From: Chitinophaga sp. LS1
GTDB lineage: Bacteria > Bacteroidota > Bacteroidia > Chitinophagales > Chitinophagaceae
DNA length: 64,000 bases
Direction of reading: 5' to 3'
Assembly (NCBI RefSeq): GCF_034274695.1
Contig: NZ_CP128362.1
Span: forward strand, 4,466,501-4,530,500
Shown: one piece after another, positions 21,001 through 29,800 of the stretch
Position numbering within the stretch: position 1 is the first letter of the stretch
Layout: each line of letters begins with the position of its first letter
Program-made: the position numbers and the translations under genes
Notes under the pieces: model-generated
Database searches by the model: none
What the model saw: only the letters and a program-made list of their open reading frames with translations
Told to the model about the DNA's origin: nothing

Positions 21001-22456
21001 GGCGATAAAATTGATTTCAGCGATTTACCGGCAGGAAAAGAAGCGCATTACATTAGGTGATTTGTACCGGTATCCGGTGGTTCATGAACTGGCATCGTTA
21101 CTGGATACCAAAGAAAAGGACATCGACCTTCAGGAAGAGAGACGGGACCGATGGGTCAGTGCTACTCCCATGCAGCAGCATATATGGGCTGATATGGAAT
21201 TACAGGGTGGACTAAAATACCTGATGACAGGTGCTTTCGAACTGAAAGGTCCGCTGGATGTATCCCTTTGGTTAAAAGCAACCACAAAAGTCCTGGAAGA
21301 ACAGGACGCACTTCGTTACCGTTTCCGGTTATCAGGCGATGGGCTTTTATGCAAACCGTCTGCAATTGAAGTGACACAGGTGCAGTTTCAGGATCATATG
21401 GATGGGCAGGACAAGGAGACTTTCGTAAAGGAATTGTCTGCCATTGTTATAGATCCTGCACTGGAGCCCTTATGTTATTGTTATCTCCGGAAATATGGTG
21501 CCGGCGATTATCTCTTTGCTTTTAAATTACATCACCTTATAGGAGATGCATGGACCATTAAAATCCTCTTCACTTCAATTCTTGCATATTATCGTGCATC
21601 CACTGAAAATAAAAATATCATATCCTATAATAATTACGCAGATGAAATAAGCAAGGTATCACCTTTTGTTCCTGATCGTAAAAGACTGGCGGGTACGGGA
21701 ATGTTAAAGGAAATAACCGGTAAAAGCGGAGAGGGTTATTTTAAACACCTGTTTTCAGAAGGCGTACCCGTAAGTATCCGTGCCCTGGCACAGTTATATG
21801 AAGTGTCTTCATTTGCTGTAATCACAGGCCTGCAGGCATTGTCTTTCATGGAAGCTGGAGAATCCGCTGCACTCACGGTTTATACACCTTTACACGGAAG
21901 ATTTGATCCGCGCTGGCATCACACTGCAGGCGTGTTTATGAATGTAGTGGCTATCACTATTGCCAGGCAACCTGGTATGCGTATGGGTGCATTACTACAG
22001 GAAGTACAGCGTCAGTATACCCGTTTTACGAATGACACCGTCGCATTTACTGCACAATGGATTCCTTCAGCCGCGGAAGAGGATATAGCACGTGGTACCA
22101 TGGAAATTCATATAGATGATTTTTCGGAACAGTATGATGAACAGATAAAATCCCTGCCAGATATTGCTGTATTGCCTTTTGAATCGTCTGTGAACATGGT
22201 AAGGAAATTCAGTGTGGAATTGCATTTTAAAACAGATTACGCTGCACTGATGGCAGAATGCCTGTTTGATCGGCAGTTTTTTAGTGAATCAAGCATAAGG
22301 CGTGGTATCAACAGGTTGGAGCAGCTGCTGCTTGCACCTGTACACGATCACTCACTAACAGTTGCTGAGCTGATGAAGGACATCAGCTCCAGGGAGAATG
22401 CAACTGTGCAGGCGTCACAGTCATCAAGTATAAAAGCATTTTTAACTAAGAGATAA
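15062..22456 (+). CDS. NRPS: interface-like domain-A(Asn)-T-C-A(Tyr/Phe)-T-C
   Basis: 2464 residues, two modules. Residues 1-410 have a condensation fold, but the HHxxxDG position reads P-S-G-I-V-D-F, so both His are lost. A1 about 415-925 (T-S-G-T-T-G-K-P-K-G near 560); pocket residues read by eye are D-L-T-K-I-G-E-V-G plus Lys, the Asn-type code (Asp is the near alternative). T1 Ser in G-G-Q-S near 944. C about 1000-1440 with H-H-I-I-A-D-G near 1130. A2 about 1450-1950, code D-A-S-T-I-A-A-V-C plus Lys, Tyr/Phe type. T2 Ser near 1975. A final C about 2030-2430 has H-H-L-I-G-D-A, Gly replaced by Ala. The first condensation is presumably done by the C domain ending the preceding PKS-AMT-C protein. 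Alignment was done without tools, so substrate calls are tentative. Confidence 0.9.
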   Translation: MTSILLDAITLSLTEQQKVIFKTGGERLPVFCNWKFEATIPVDVPVLKKMITCLFQQHEALSTRFVEQANLVYPLQRIMPDDVSGYHIAVESHPGNATDFLLHCRNYPHETEMSCVFMAAPDTTAGYWNAYLQFPSGIVDFHSMGKLCVAIQELFSGRIAAIPVVAYSQYVSWQHDTLKEVPEAVKDWCNKQLSGQTDFTPFLFHRTAPVIAGKYETTCRHTIPLSSVITREYCYAIFAILLSHFTNKNVVRPGIVLPGRIYDELDQTVGLIDQVVPLQLTFDETCSFHQLRTLTGKLLSELQSVAEYISHDLIHTTPYIIQYVKMPEGVSLNDWQVLQPGAALQLDVLEDHTGITTRWNYNTACFKKSDVEQLDVVLQRLFEKGTALPDNLTDVNQLTEPFSVTPVKPDPTQKDILGMFNTACHKYAAKTAVIDDHQSYTYASLQEQSDMLAKCLIAEKGIQPGDIIALCASRSADLIAVILAILKTGAAFLPVDMSQPDERIHAVLNDASPALILTALPGDRHIPGNTCTVNSLFNTTEINTTITLPQTQGTDLAYIIYTSGTTGKPKGCMISRENLSHYIHWCNNNYLKNNDYGNFPWFTPLSFDLTITTIFLPLVKGKRIVVFPETKQADVILQECFSGVNGVDSIKLTPSHISLLKNTDIKSTSIQLVITGGEQLLHSQVDLLFGLNEKINLYNEYGPTEATVGCIVKKIQPDDELITIGNPIAGMRAMILNNRQEPLMRGLMGELYLYGNGIAKGYLNNTTLTGEKFITLGNTLFYRTGDLVRRLPNGELIFLGRIDSQVKIRGYRIETEEILYHLTRIKGIVKAHILVEQQLNEPVLAAFYEATSVMDKQQLLKALSEKLPAYMIPQQFYQVKNMPLSVNGKTDEKQLRLHTLTIKEDAVTFEPPINETEEKIAAIWMEILQVNRIGRNDHFFTSGGQSIRASALVARLNKQFHTTLTLKDIFEYPVISQQAIQITNHIKSSPAEGPVVLPAQEMYELSGQQLRIWTEHHATPLSTAYNMPVAYRISGPFELTRLVAAFEKVIAQFESLRTTFVDTGAGGIKQQIHPGSTLQYHYEELARDADIEKILEDHGQQYIALDVLPLYRVAVYKVAAEDWLLLINLHHIIADGLSEDILLNQLFAYYEAEHAVNVLKAPLQYKEYAAWQNKLNAEHRHSAAYWLRKFNTPVPASGIPAQGKTTRLQEDMADTYTVDFGKELTAGLLAFSNTHQHTLFTALLSIVDLLLYRYSGVKERVIAVPVDNRLDVIFEQQVGFFLNTILLKNTLDPAADALQLIDNWATELAEALQHKQYPYEWLARELVSRDQMQGQSLFHALVNFQEREHGNVIEKGGLRLEKMDYNYRTNAKVDLAFNFSLHNHNLYLAVDYNSSLYSGEFIHRMTRHCMVLTRQLVLDAQLPAGKIPMLDDAEQQQLFAYASGPCKALLPEMTIISSFREQSLTHAGRIAVVSPSGSTTYEMLGKKVGIISELLTDWGVEPEQIVPVLAAGNELTIVTMLAIMQCGAVYLPIDAKHPEPRINSILKQAGGNLVLNTSGMPFLLAGIDIRVPGTNRPLYNYDAPVVINQESPAYMIFTSGTTGVPKGLTITHGGFMNMIAAQTEGFGIRETDRCGWLSSPGFDASLSEIFMALLSGAALHIPEPGLMHNQHLFIDWLTEHAVTVATITPAYLQALPSALPSALRVLISAGETLPVKTGQALADRHTLFNAYGPSENAVCTTFTKINPSDTVMSIGTPIVNVKVRVVDTDGMMVPVGVPGELHISGPGLAKGYYNNDRETGKHFYEEDHQHWYRTGDWVQWLPGGLLEFIGRRDQQIKINGNRMETEEVTRCLLELPAVKDAVVVYHTFETAQHPVLLAYVVLQEEYADYTTDALMFACRTVLPSYMVPAFFVPVEHIPLNINGKKDITGLPSPFLHIPDHETVAVTGAEILLCELYRELLGITVADRLTNFFAAGGQSLMAIKLISAIYRQEKKRITLGDLYRYPVVHELASLLDTKEKDIDLQEERRDRWVSATPMQQHIWADMELQGGLKYLMTGAFELKGPLDVSLWLKATTKVLEEQDALRYRFRLSGDGLLCKPSAIEVTQVQFQDHMDGQDKETFVKELSAIVIDPALEPLCYCYLRKYGAGDYLFAFKLHHLIGDAWTIKILFTSILAYYRASTENKNIISYNNYADEISKVSPFVPDRKRLAGTGMLKEITGKSGEGYFKHLFSEGVPVSIRALAQLYEVSSFAVITGLQALSFMEAGESAALTVYTPLHGRFDPRWHHTAGVFMNVVAITIARQPGMRMGALLQEVQRQYTRFTNDTVAFTAQWIPSAAEEDIARGTMEIHIDDFSEQYDEQIKSLPDIAVLPFESSVNMVRKFSVELHFKTDYAALMAECLFDRQFFSESSIRRGINRLEQLLLAPVHDHSLTVAELMKDISSRENATVQASQSSSIKAFLTKR

Positions 22457-22468
22457 GTATCGTCATTT

Positions 22469-25400
22469 ATGAGCACCTTTCATATATCTCCCGTACAGAA
22501 AAGAATATTCAGACATTCAAGGGAAAAGCAACTATTTCATCATGCATTGTTCCATATAAACGTTCCTGTTGCCCATGATCTGGTACAACGCTGGCGCCAG
22601 CTGGTAAATAAGCATAGCATTCTGCGGACTACATTTACCTATAACAACAATGTATTACTCCCGTTCCAGGAAATAACAACTGCAGATCACACAACAGTAA
22701 AGGTAATTACAGCGGATGAAAAGGACATCGCGGATAACTGGAATATGTTCACAAAAGAAGAAAGTGATGCCATCAGGCTGATCATCTTTCAGACAACTGA
22801 GGAACAACCGGTTTATTTCGGCATCGTCTCGCCGGCTGTATATTTGGATAGCTGGTCTTTACGTTACCTGGCACAACAACTGATCACCACTGCCGGTATA
22901 AACGCGGAATCTCCGGAGTTTGTGCAATATGTGGAATGGCTGGAGCAACTTTCCCCTCCGGATGAAGGGCTTCCCGCCGGATTGGAAGCTGCATGGACAA
23001 CGGGTACAGGAGCATGTACCCTTACGCTGGAAGAAGGGCATGCTGGTGGACAAACCTATATTACACAGGAAGTGATCCTCCCGGATGATCTGTTAACTGA
23101 GCTGAACGCTATCGCGCTCAAAATGGACCTCCGGCCATGTGATATCTGGTACTGGGCATGGACAAACCTGCTCGCTTTATACCAGGAGCAGGAACAGGGA
23201 TCACATCTCCTGGTTTCTTCCGGGCGTAGCTTTGAAGAGTTCAGAGAAATTCCTGGTCCGTTTGCCAAAGCAATCACTTATCATATACGAAAAGAACAGC
23301 AGCAGGATATATTAAGCCTGAAAGAACAAAGAGAGAGTCTGGAGGTATACCGTGAATATTTTAATCCGGAAGGGATGCCTGCACATTCCTGTTCTTTTGA
23401 ATACCTGGAGCGTATACATTTTCCTGAAACGGTGATGAAAGAAATGCCGGCCTGCATAGATAGTTTATCTGTTAATGAACCATTTGTGCTTTCGTTTTTT
23501 GCGGAAGAAAGGGTTGATACAACAAGAGTCATATTGCAGGCGAATGAACAGGCTATATCTGCAGTATCACTTGCCTGGATCAGCCATACCCTGCTGCAAT
23601 ATATCAAGGCCTTTGCAGAACAGGAAGGAGATGCAATAAATATTCCTGTATTGTTAACCCCGGATGCAGAAAAGAAAATACTGGATGAGCTGGTATTTGG
23701 AACTGACATATTATATGATAAGGAAACATTGACAGATATTTTTATAGATACGGTTACCCGTTTCCCGGAAAGTAACGCCGTGATCTGGGGGCAGGGAAGT
23801 ATGACATACAGGGAACTGTTCTTTCGCGCCAGGCAATTATCAGAAACGTTAATGGAACAATTTGATATCTCTCCGGGCGATAGGGTAGTCGTACATGTTT
23901 CCCGCACAGAAAAAGTGGTGCCGCTTATCTGGGGAATTATTTTCAGTGGTGCTACTTATATCCCGGCAGATAAGCAATACCCGGAGGAAAGGATCCGGTA
24001 TATCCTGGAACAGTCTGATGCAAAACTCCTCATCACAGACAGTACAATGGATACGATGCTAAAAAAGGTATCCATGGATCAGCTGTTGGCAGAATCCGCT
24101 GTAATCAGTTTGTCGCGTTCACTACCGGTATGCGGGGCTGATCATCCTGTTTACATATTATATACATCGGGTACCACCGGTTTGCCGAAAGGTTGTGTGA
24201 TTACGATGGATAACCTGTTGCATTATACCCGTTGGGCAAACAGTTATTATTTCAATGATGCTGCAGAGGGAGTAATGCCATTATTTACAACGCTGGCATT
24301 TGATCTTACCGTTACTTCTTTTTTCTGCACGCTGATGAGAGGAGCTGCCTTATATGTGTTTGGAGAACAGGATTACATAAATCAACTTATCAGTGATTCC
24401 TTTAAAGGGTTATCCGGAATAGATACGATTAAATTGACACCATCACACATACGGATTTTGCCATATCTGGATGTGCATACCACTCACATAAACACCTGTA
24501 TTGTAGGAGGTGAGGCATTACTTGAAAGTGATGTTAAAATATTGAGGGCCCTAAATCCAGGGATGAATATCTATAATGAATACGGTCCAACGGAATGTAC
24601 GGTAGGCTGTATTGTATGGAAAGTGCCTGAAACATTCCATACAATCCTGGTAGGGAAACCTATCAGTAACACCAGTGCATTCATCTTTAACACGGATATG
24701 GAGTTGTGTTCACCCGGTATTGAGGGAGAAATTTATATCAGTGGAAAAACAGTTGGTGCCGGGTATTTCAGGGATGACGAAAAAACAGCAGCCAGGTTTA
24801 TTCCTGTTGCCGGTACTTCCAGCAAATTGTATCGTACCGGCGACAAAGGCTATTGGATGCCGGATGGTAACATCCGTTATACAGGCAGGAATGATCAGAT
24901 GATCAAAATCCGGGGTTACCGGATAGAACCGGGTGAAATAGCGGCTGTAATAAGACAGGTGGCTGGTGTGAATGATGCTTTTGTTATGGCATGTATGAAT
25001 GCAGATAATGAATTGGAACTGGTAGGCTATTATGAAGGAACACAATTATTGACAGATAAAATACAGGCACAGCTTAACATCCATCTCCCTGTATACATGC
25101 ATCCTCCTCACCTGATAGCGCTGGAGAAATTTCCACTGAATGTAAATGGTAAACTGGATATGGCTGCACTACCTTCTCCCGAAGAAGTACGCGGGCGTAT
25201 GCATCATTATGTAGCACCACAAAAAAAGCTGGAAAAACTGCTGGCAGGTGTTTGGGAGACTGTAATGAAAAGAACACAGATAGGTATACATGATCATTTC
25301 CTGAGTATAGGTGGAGATTCCATTAAAGCTATCCAGGTTGTAGCACGGATGCGCGATATAGGATGGAAATTGCAGGTGGGGGATATCCTCAGGTGTTCAA

Positions 25401-26830
25401 CGATCGCATCGCTGGTGAACTACCTGCAGGAAAATGATCCGCATCCTGAAGCAGATGCCGCCATCACAGGGGAAGTACCACTTACACCCTTGCAGATTAA
25501 ATTTTTCAACGATAACATTACACAACCTCATTATTATAATCAGTCCATCCTGTTGGATGCGGGAGAGCGGGTGAATGAAGACCGGCTAAAAAAAGCCATT
25601 CTTAAATTGTGGCATTCACATGCCATGTTACGCGCTACTTTTCCAATAACAGACAATGTACGCACCCTGAAAATATTACCTGCGGACATGCCTGGAAATG
25701 ATTGTTTCCTGGTGCTTTCAAGCGTTGATGAGCAGGTAGAAGAAAAGATGAGATACTGGCAGGCACGGTTTGACCTGGAAAGCGGGCCCTTGTTTCGCTG
25801 TTTATTGTTCCGCGATGGCGAAAAAGACATGATCTTCCTTTTGGCACATCATCTTATCATAGATGGTGTATCCTGGAGAATCTTACTGGAACAGTTATCC
25901 CGGCTATACCTGATGACCAACCCGGAAGACCTTCAGCTTTCAGCTACAGGGTCCTATTACCAGTGGTCAGTTGCTTTGAAGCAGCGGGTGCAGCAGATCT
26001 CTGTCGCTGAACAGGATTACTGGGAAAAGATGAGTGAAAGCATAAAAGATGAATGGCCGGCAGAAAGACATATAGAAAAAACATTCCGTCACTATGAATT
26101 GCGAAGTGGTGTTTTGTCCGCAGAGAAAACAGGTCAGTTGCTGCACATGAATCTCCATGGCATGGGAATATCGATCGAAGAGATCTTGCTATCCTGCCTG
26201 TCTGAAACGATCTGCAGGTGGAATGGGATGGACGAAATAACCTGTTACCTGGAATCTCATGGCAGAAGTAGTACCGGTGATGCTGCTGTTTTTGCAGAAA
26301 CGATTGGCTGGTTTACCATGAAATACCCAATCAGGCTTTCCGGCATGCCGGATGCTGATGTAGCGGGCAACATTCAGCAAACCATTCATGCGATGGAACA
26401 AATACCCGGTAATGGAGAAGGGTATCTTTGTCTTAAATACCTGAAGGAAGAAAATGTGCTTAAAAATGGGAATGAGCCGTTTTTTACTTTCAATTACCTG
26501 GGACAAGGAGATACGCTGGATAATACTCCGTTTTCCATTCATAAAATATCCTCTTTTCAACAGGATATCGGGGGAGAAATTTATATGCCTTCTGCGGTTT
26601 TCTTTACACTGATTATTACAGATGGTGTTTTATGCATTGATATTTCTTATCACCAGGGAGTTTATACAAGGTCTGCCATTGAAGAGCTGTTGCAGCTATA
26701 CATACTTACCCTTGAAAGATATATTACCGAATTGCGGAGTGATACCTATTCATTTAAAAGAACATTATCCGGAATAGATACCCAGGGGCTTAATGCAAGG
26801 GAGCTGGATGAGATACTTAATTCAATTTAA
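22469..26830 (+). CDS. NRPS: interface-like domain-A(Asn)-T-E
   Basis: 1453 residues, one module. Residues 1-410 are condensation-like, but the active-site motif reads P-A-V-Y-L-D-S instead of HHxxxDG. A about 420-925 (T-S-G-T-T-G-L-P-K-G near 567) with pocket D-L-T-K-I-G-E-V-G plus Lys, again Asn-type. T Ser in G-G-D-S near 949; GGDS is the form usual before an epimerisation domain. E about 1000-1420: H-H-L-I-I-D-G-V-S-W near 1127, E-S-H-G-R near 1260, G-W-F-T and F-N-Y-L-G-Q. The E domain should make D-Asn (or D-hydroxy-Asn). The upstream NRPS ends in C, so the split falls exactly at a C/interface boundary. No hydroxylase gene lies directly beside this gene, although it carries an interface-like domain. 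Confidence 0.9.
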   Translation: MSTFHISPVQKRIFRHSREKQLFHHALFHINVPVAHDLVQRWRQLVNKHSILRTTFTYNNNVLLPFQEITTADHTTVKVITADEKDIADNWNMFTKEESDAIRLIIFQTTEEQPVYFGIVSPAVYLDSWSLRYLAQQLITTAGINAESPEFVQYVEWLEQLSPPDEGLPAGLEAAWTTGTGACTLTLEEGHAGGQTYITQEVILPDDLLTELNAIALKMDLRPCDIWYWAWTNLLALYQEQEQGSHLLVSSGRSFEEFREIPGPFAKAITYHIRKEQQQDILSLKEQRESLEVYREYFNPEGMPAHSCSFEYLERIHFPETVMKEMPACIDSLSVNEPFVLSFFAEERVDTTRVILQANEQAISAVSLAWISHTLLQYIKAFAEQEGDAINIPVLLTPDAEKKILDELVFGTDILYDKETLTDIFIDTVTRFPESNAVIWGQGSMTYRELFFRARQLSETLMEQFDISPGDRVVVHVSRTEKVVPLIWGIIFSGATYIPADKQYPEERIRYILEQSDAKLLITDSTMDTMLKKVSMDQLLAESAVISLSRSLPVCGADHPVYILYTSGTTGLPKGCVITMDNLLHYTRWANSYYFNDAAEGVMPLFTTLAFDLTVTSFFCTLMRGAALYVFGEQDYINQLISDSFKGLSGIDTIKLTPSHIRILPYLDVHTTHINTCIVGGEALLESDVKILRALNPGMNIYNEYGPTECTVGCIVWKVPETFHTILVGKPISNTSAFIFNTDMELCSPGIEGEIYISGKTVGAGYFRDDEKTAARFIPVAGTSSKLYRTGDKGYWMPDGNIRYTGRNDQMIKIRGYRIEPGEIAAVIRQVAGVNDAFVMACMNADNELELVGYYEGTQLLTDKIQAQLNIHLPVYMHPPHLIALEKFPLNVNGKLDMAALPSPEEVRGRMHHYVAPQKKLEKLLAGVWETVMKRTQIGIHDHFLSIGGDSIKAIQVVARMRDIGWKLQVGDILRCSTIASLVNYLQENDPHPEADAAITGEVPLTPLQIKFFNDNITQPHYYNQSILLDAGERVNEDRLKKAILKLWHSHAMLRATFPITDNVRTLKILPADMPGNDCFLVLSSVDEQVEEKMRYWQARFDLESGPLFRCLLFRDGEKDMIFLLAHHLIIDGVSWRILLEQLSRLYLMTNPEDLQLSATGSYYQWSVALKQRVQQISVAEQDYWEKMSESIKDEWPAERHIEKTFRHYELRSGVLSAEKTGQLLHMNLHGMGISIEEILLSCLSETICRWNGMDEITCYLESHGRSSTGDAAVFAETIGWFTMKYPIRLSGMPDADVAGNIQQTIHAMEQIPGNGEGYLCLKYLKEENVLKNGNEPFFTFNYLGQGDTLDNTPFSIHKISSFQQDIGGEIYMPSAVFFTLIITDGVLCIDISYHQGVYTRSAIEELLQLYILTLERYITELRSDTYSFKRTLSGIDTQGLNARELDEILNSI

Positions 26831-26832
26831 CG

Positions 26833-29800
26833 ATGCAGCATAATATTCAAAGTATACAAATACTAACACCCCTGCAGGAAGGGTTGTTATTTCATTCCTT
26901 GGCAAAGACGGATGATCAGGCTTATTTTGAGCAATATTGTTTTACCCTGCCTGGTAAGATAGATGAAGTCTGTTTTGAAAAAAGTCTTGCCTTCATATTT
27001 CAACGGCATGATGCATTACGTACAAAGTTTATTGCTGATAAGGGCGTTCGGCCAGTGCAGGTGATACTGGAAAGTATGACACCGGAGTTAAGTGTTCACC
27101 CGCTGGAAAAGGATGAACCGGCTAAACAGCAGGCATACCTGGATACATTTCTTGAACAGGACAGGTTACGTTCTTTTGAGCTGCAGTCAGGACCATTGTT
27201 CCGGGTAGCGATATTACAACTGGGCGATGTTTCAAAGCTGGTGGTTTCATTTCACCACATAATTCTTGATGGCTGGAGTTATGCGATTATCATGCATGAA
27301 TTGATCAGTCATTACCGCGCAGAAAAGAACGGGCTGCAGTTTCAACCTGGTAAGCCGGTTTCTTTTACGGGTATTACGGGTTGGCTGGCCACACAGAAAC
27401 AGGAAGAGATAACGGCTTACTGGTTAAAGCACCTGGATATTGAACCGGATTTTACGGTGGCTTCTTTAACACCCGTTTTTATGCAGCCCTCCGTTAGCAT
27501 GCAGCAGGTTTCCCTGCAAACGGTTTTAACGAAGGAGGTATCAAATGCATTAAAACAGGCAGCAGTAAACCTCCGGGTAAGCGTTAATTCCATCTTATAT
27601 GGTATATGGGGAATTTTATTGTCTCGATACAGCCGCAGGCAAAAAGTTGTTTCGGGTGTAACGGTGTCCGGACGTGAAATTGACATCCCTGATGCCGAAC
27701 GTGTGGTGGGTATGTGTATCAATACAATGCCATTCGCATTCCAGGTAGAAGATACCTTATTACTGGATCAGTATTTTAAGGATATTTCGGGGAGACTGAT
27801 CAGCAGCTTTCCCTATCAGTATTGTTCCGTAGTGGAAATTCAACATGCGGCAGGAATAGAAGGGGCACTGTTTGATCATATACTGGCAGTGGAAGATTAC
27901 CCGTTTGATGAAGTGAAAAACCAGCGCGATGATAAGGTATTTGAAACAACTGTATTTGATCGTACCAATTATCCCTTATCTGTTCATATATCTGTAGGAG
28001 AGGGTATTTTATGGCGACTATCCTACAACCCGGACAGGTATCCGGATGCACTTATGGTGCAGGTGCTCAAACACATTGAACTGCTGGCTACCCAGGTAGC
28101 AGCAGCTGTTAGTCATGGTTTACGGCTCTCAGACATCAGCATATGGGGGGATGTCCATACGAATAGACTGATCAATAGTTTCAATGATACAAAAGGCGAT
28201 TATCCGGTAGAAGAAACGCTTTTATCGATTTATTACGCGCAGCTAAATCGTCAGTCGCCGGCTGTTCTTGAAGATGAAAATCACCGGTTTACAGTAAAGG
28301 AAATAGAACGGTACAGTAATGTGGTACAGTCTGCACTGGCCGGCGCCGGCATTGAAAAAGGGGATGTAGTAGCTATTTGCTGCGAACGGTCTGTATGGCT
28401 GATGGTGGCTATCATGGGGGTTTTAAAACGTGGAGCCACTTACCTGCCGATTGATATGCGGTTACCAGAAGAACGTATCTCCTACATGATGCAGGATGCG
28501 GGGGCAAAGGTGGTGCTTGGGTATGGTAAACTTTCTTTTAGTACTGGCGCAGATAACCTTTACATAGATATTGAATCTGCTATTCAACAGCCGCATGTAT
28601 CCGGCATTGATGTGGTTGCCCTGGAACCGGCAGATGCGGCATATATTATTTATACTTCCGGATCTACCGGTAACCCTAAGGGAGTGGTGGTGGAGCATGG
28701 GGCTGTGGTGAACAGGATATACTGGATGCAAAAAGAGTATCCACTGTCACAAACAGATTGCATCCTGCAAAAAACCACCAGCAGTTTTGACGTTTCAGTA
28801 TGGGAGCTATTTCACTGGTTGTTTTCCGGATGCAATACTTTCTTTTTAGCAGCAGGGAAGGAAAGTGCACCAGACGAGATGATACGCACGATCAAAGAGC
28901 GGCAGATTACAGTGATTCATTTTGTACCTTCTATGTTGACTCTGTTTATGGACATGCTGTTACAGGAAGGTAATACCAGCGATTGCGCTTCTCTGCAATA
29001 TGTTTTTTCCAGTGGAGAGGCATTATCCTTTGGAGCAGTACTACAGTTTAATGACTACTTATACCGGCAGCATAATACCCTGCTGATTAATCTGTATGGA
29101 CCAACGGAAGCGACGGTGGACTGTACCGGGTTTGTTTGTTCTCCTTTAGCGGAAACTTATAAATATATTCCAATCGGAAAGCCTTTGCTAAATGACAGGG
29201 CTTATATCTTTGACGAACAGTACCGGTTACTGCCACCGTGGATAGCAGGCGAACTATGGGTTGCTGGTGTCGGCGTGGCACGTGGTTATATTGGTAAAGA
29301 ATCACTGACCAGGGAAAAGTTTATGGCAGATCCTTTTGTAAAAGGCGAGCGGATGTACCGTACCGGGGATCTTGTGATGTGGAGTGATACCGGCAATCTC
29401 ATATACCTGGGCAGAATAGATCAGCAGATCAAATTCAATGGCCAGCGGATAGAACCCGGTGATATTGAAGCAAAAATATTATTGTTGAAAGGAGTGCGGG
29501 AAGCCGTTGTCCTGTTGCATAAAAAGGCGGCTGGAATTTCCATGTTATATGCTCTTTATACAGGAGATGAAATACCGCTGCTTAGCATCCGGGAACAACT
29601 GGCCAAATGGCTTCCTGCATATATGATCCCCTCTGGTTTTAAGTGTGTGGAACATATACCGCGACTGGGCAGTGGAAAGATTAACCGTAAGGAGGTACTT
29701 TTATTACTGAAAGATGAAGTGCCTGTCACTGCTGGTTTGCAGGAAGATGCAGTACAACTTGAATTAAGGCAGATATGGCAAAAACTGATCGGGAAGCAGG

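Noticed and set aside
21150..22400. Epimerisation domain at the end of the 15062-22456 NRPS
   Set aside because: The E-domain landmarks (E-x-H-G-R, F-N-Y-L-G) are missing and the domain reads as a C domain, so no D-Tyr is predicted, unlike in iturins.
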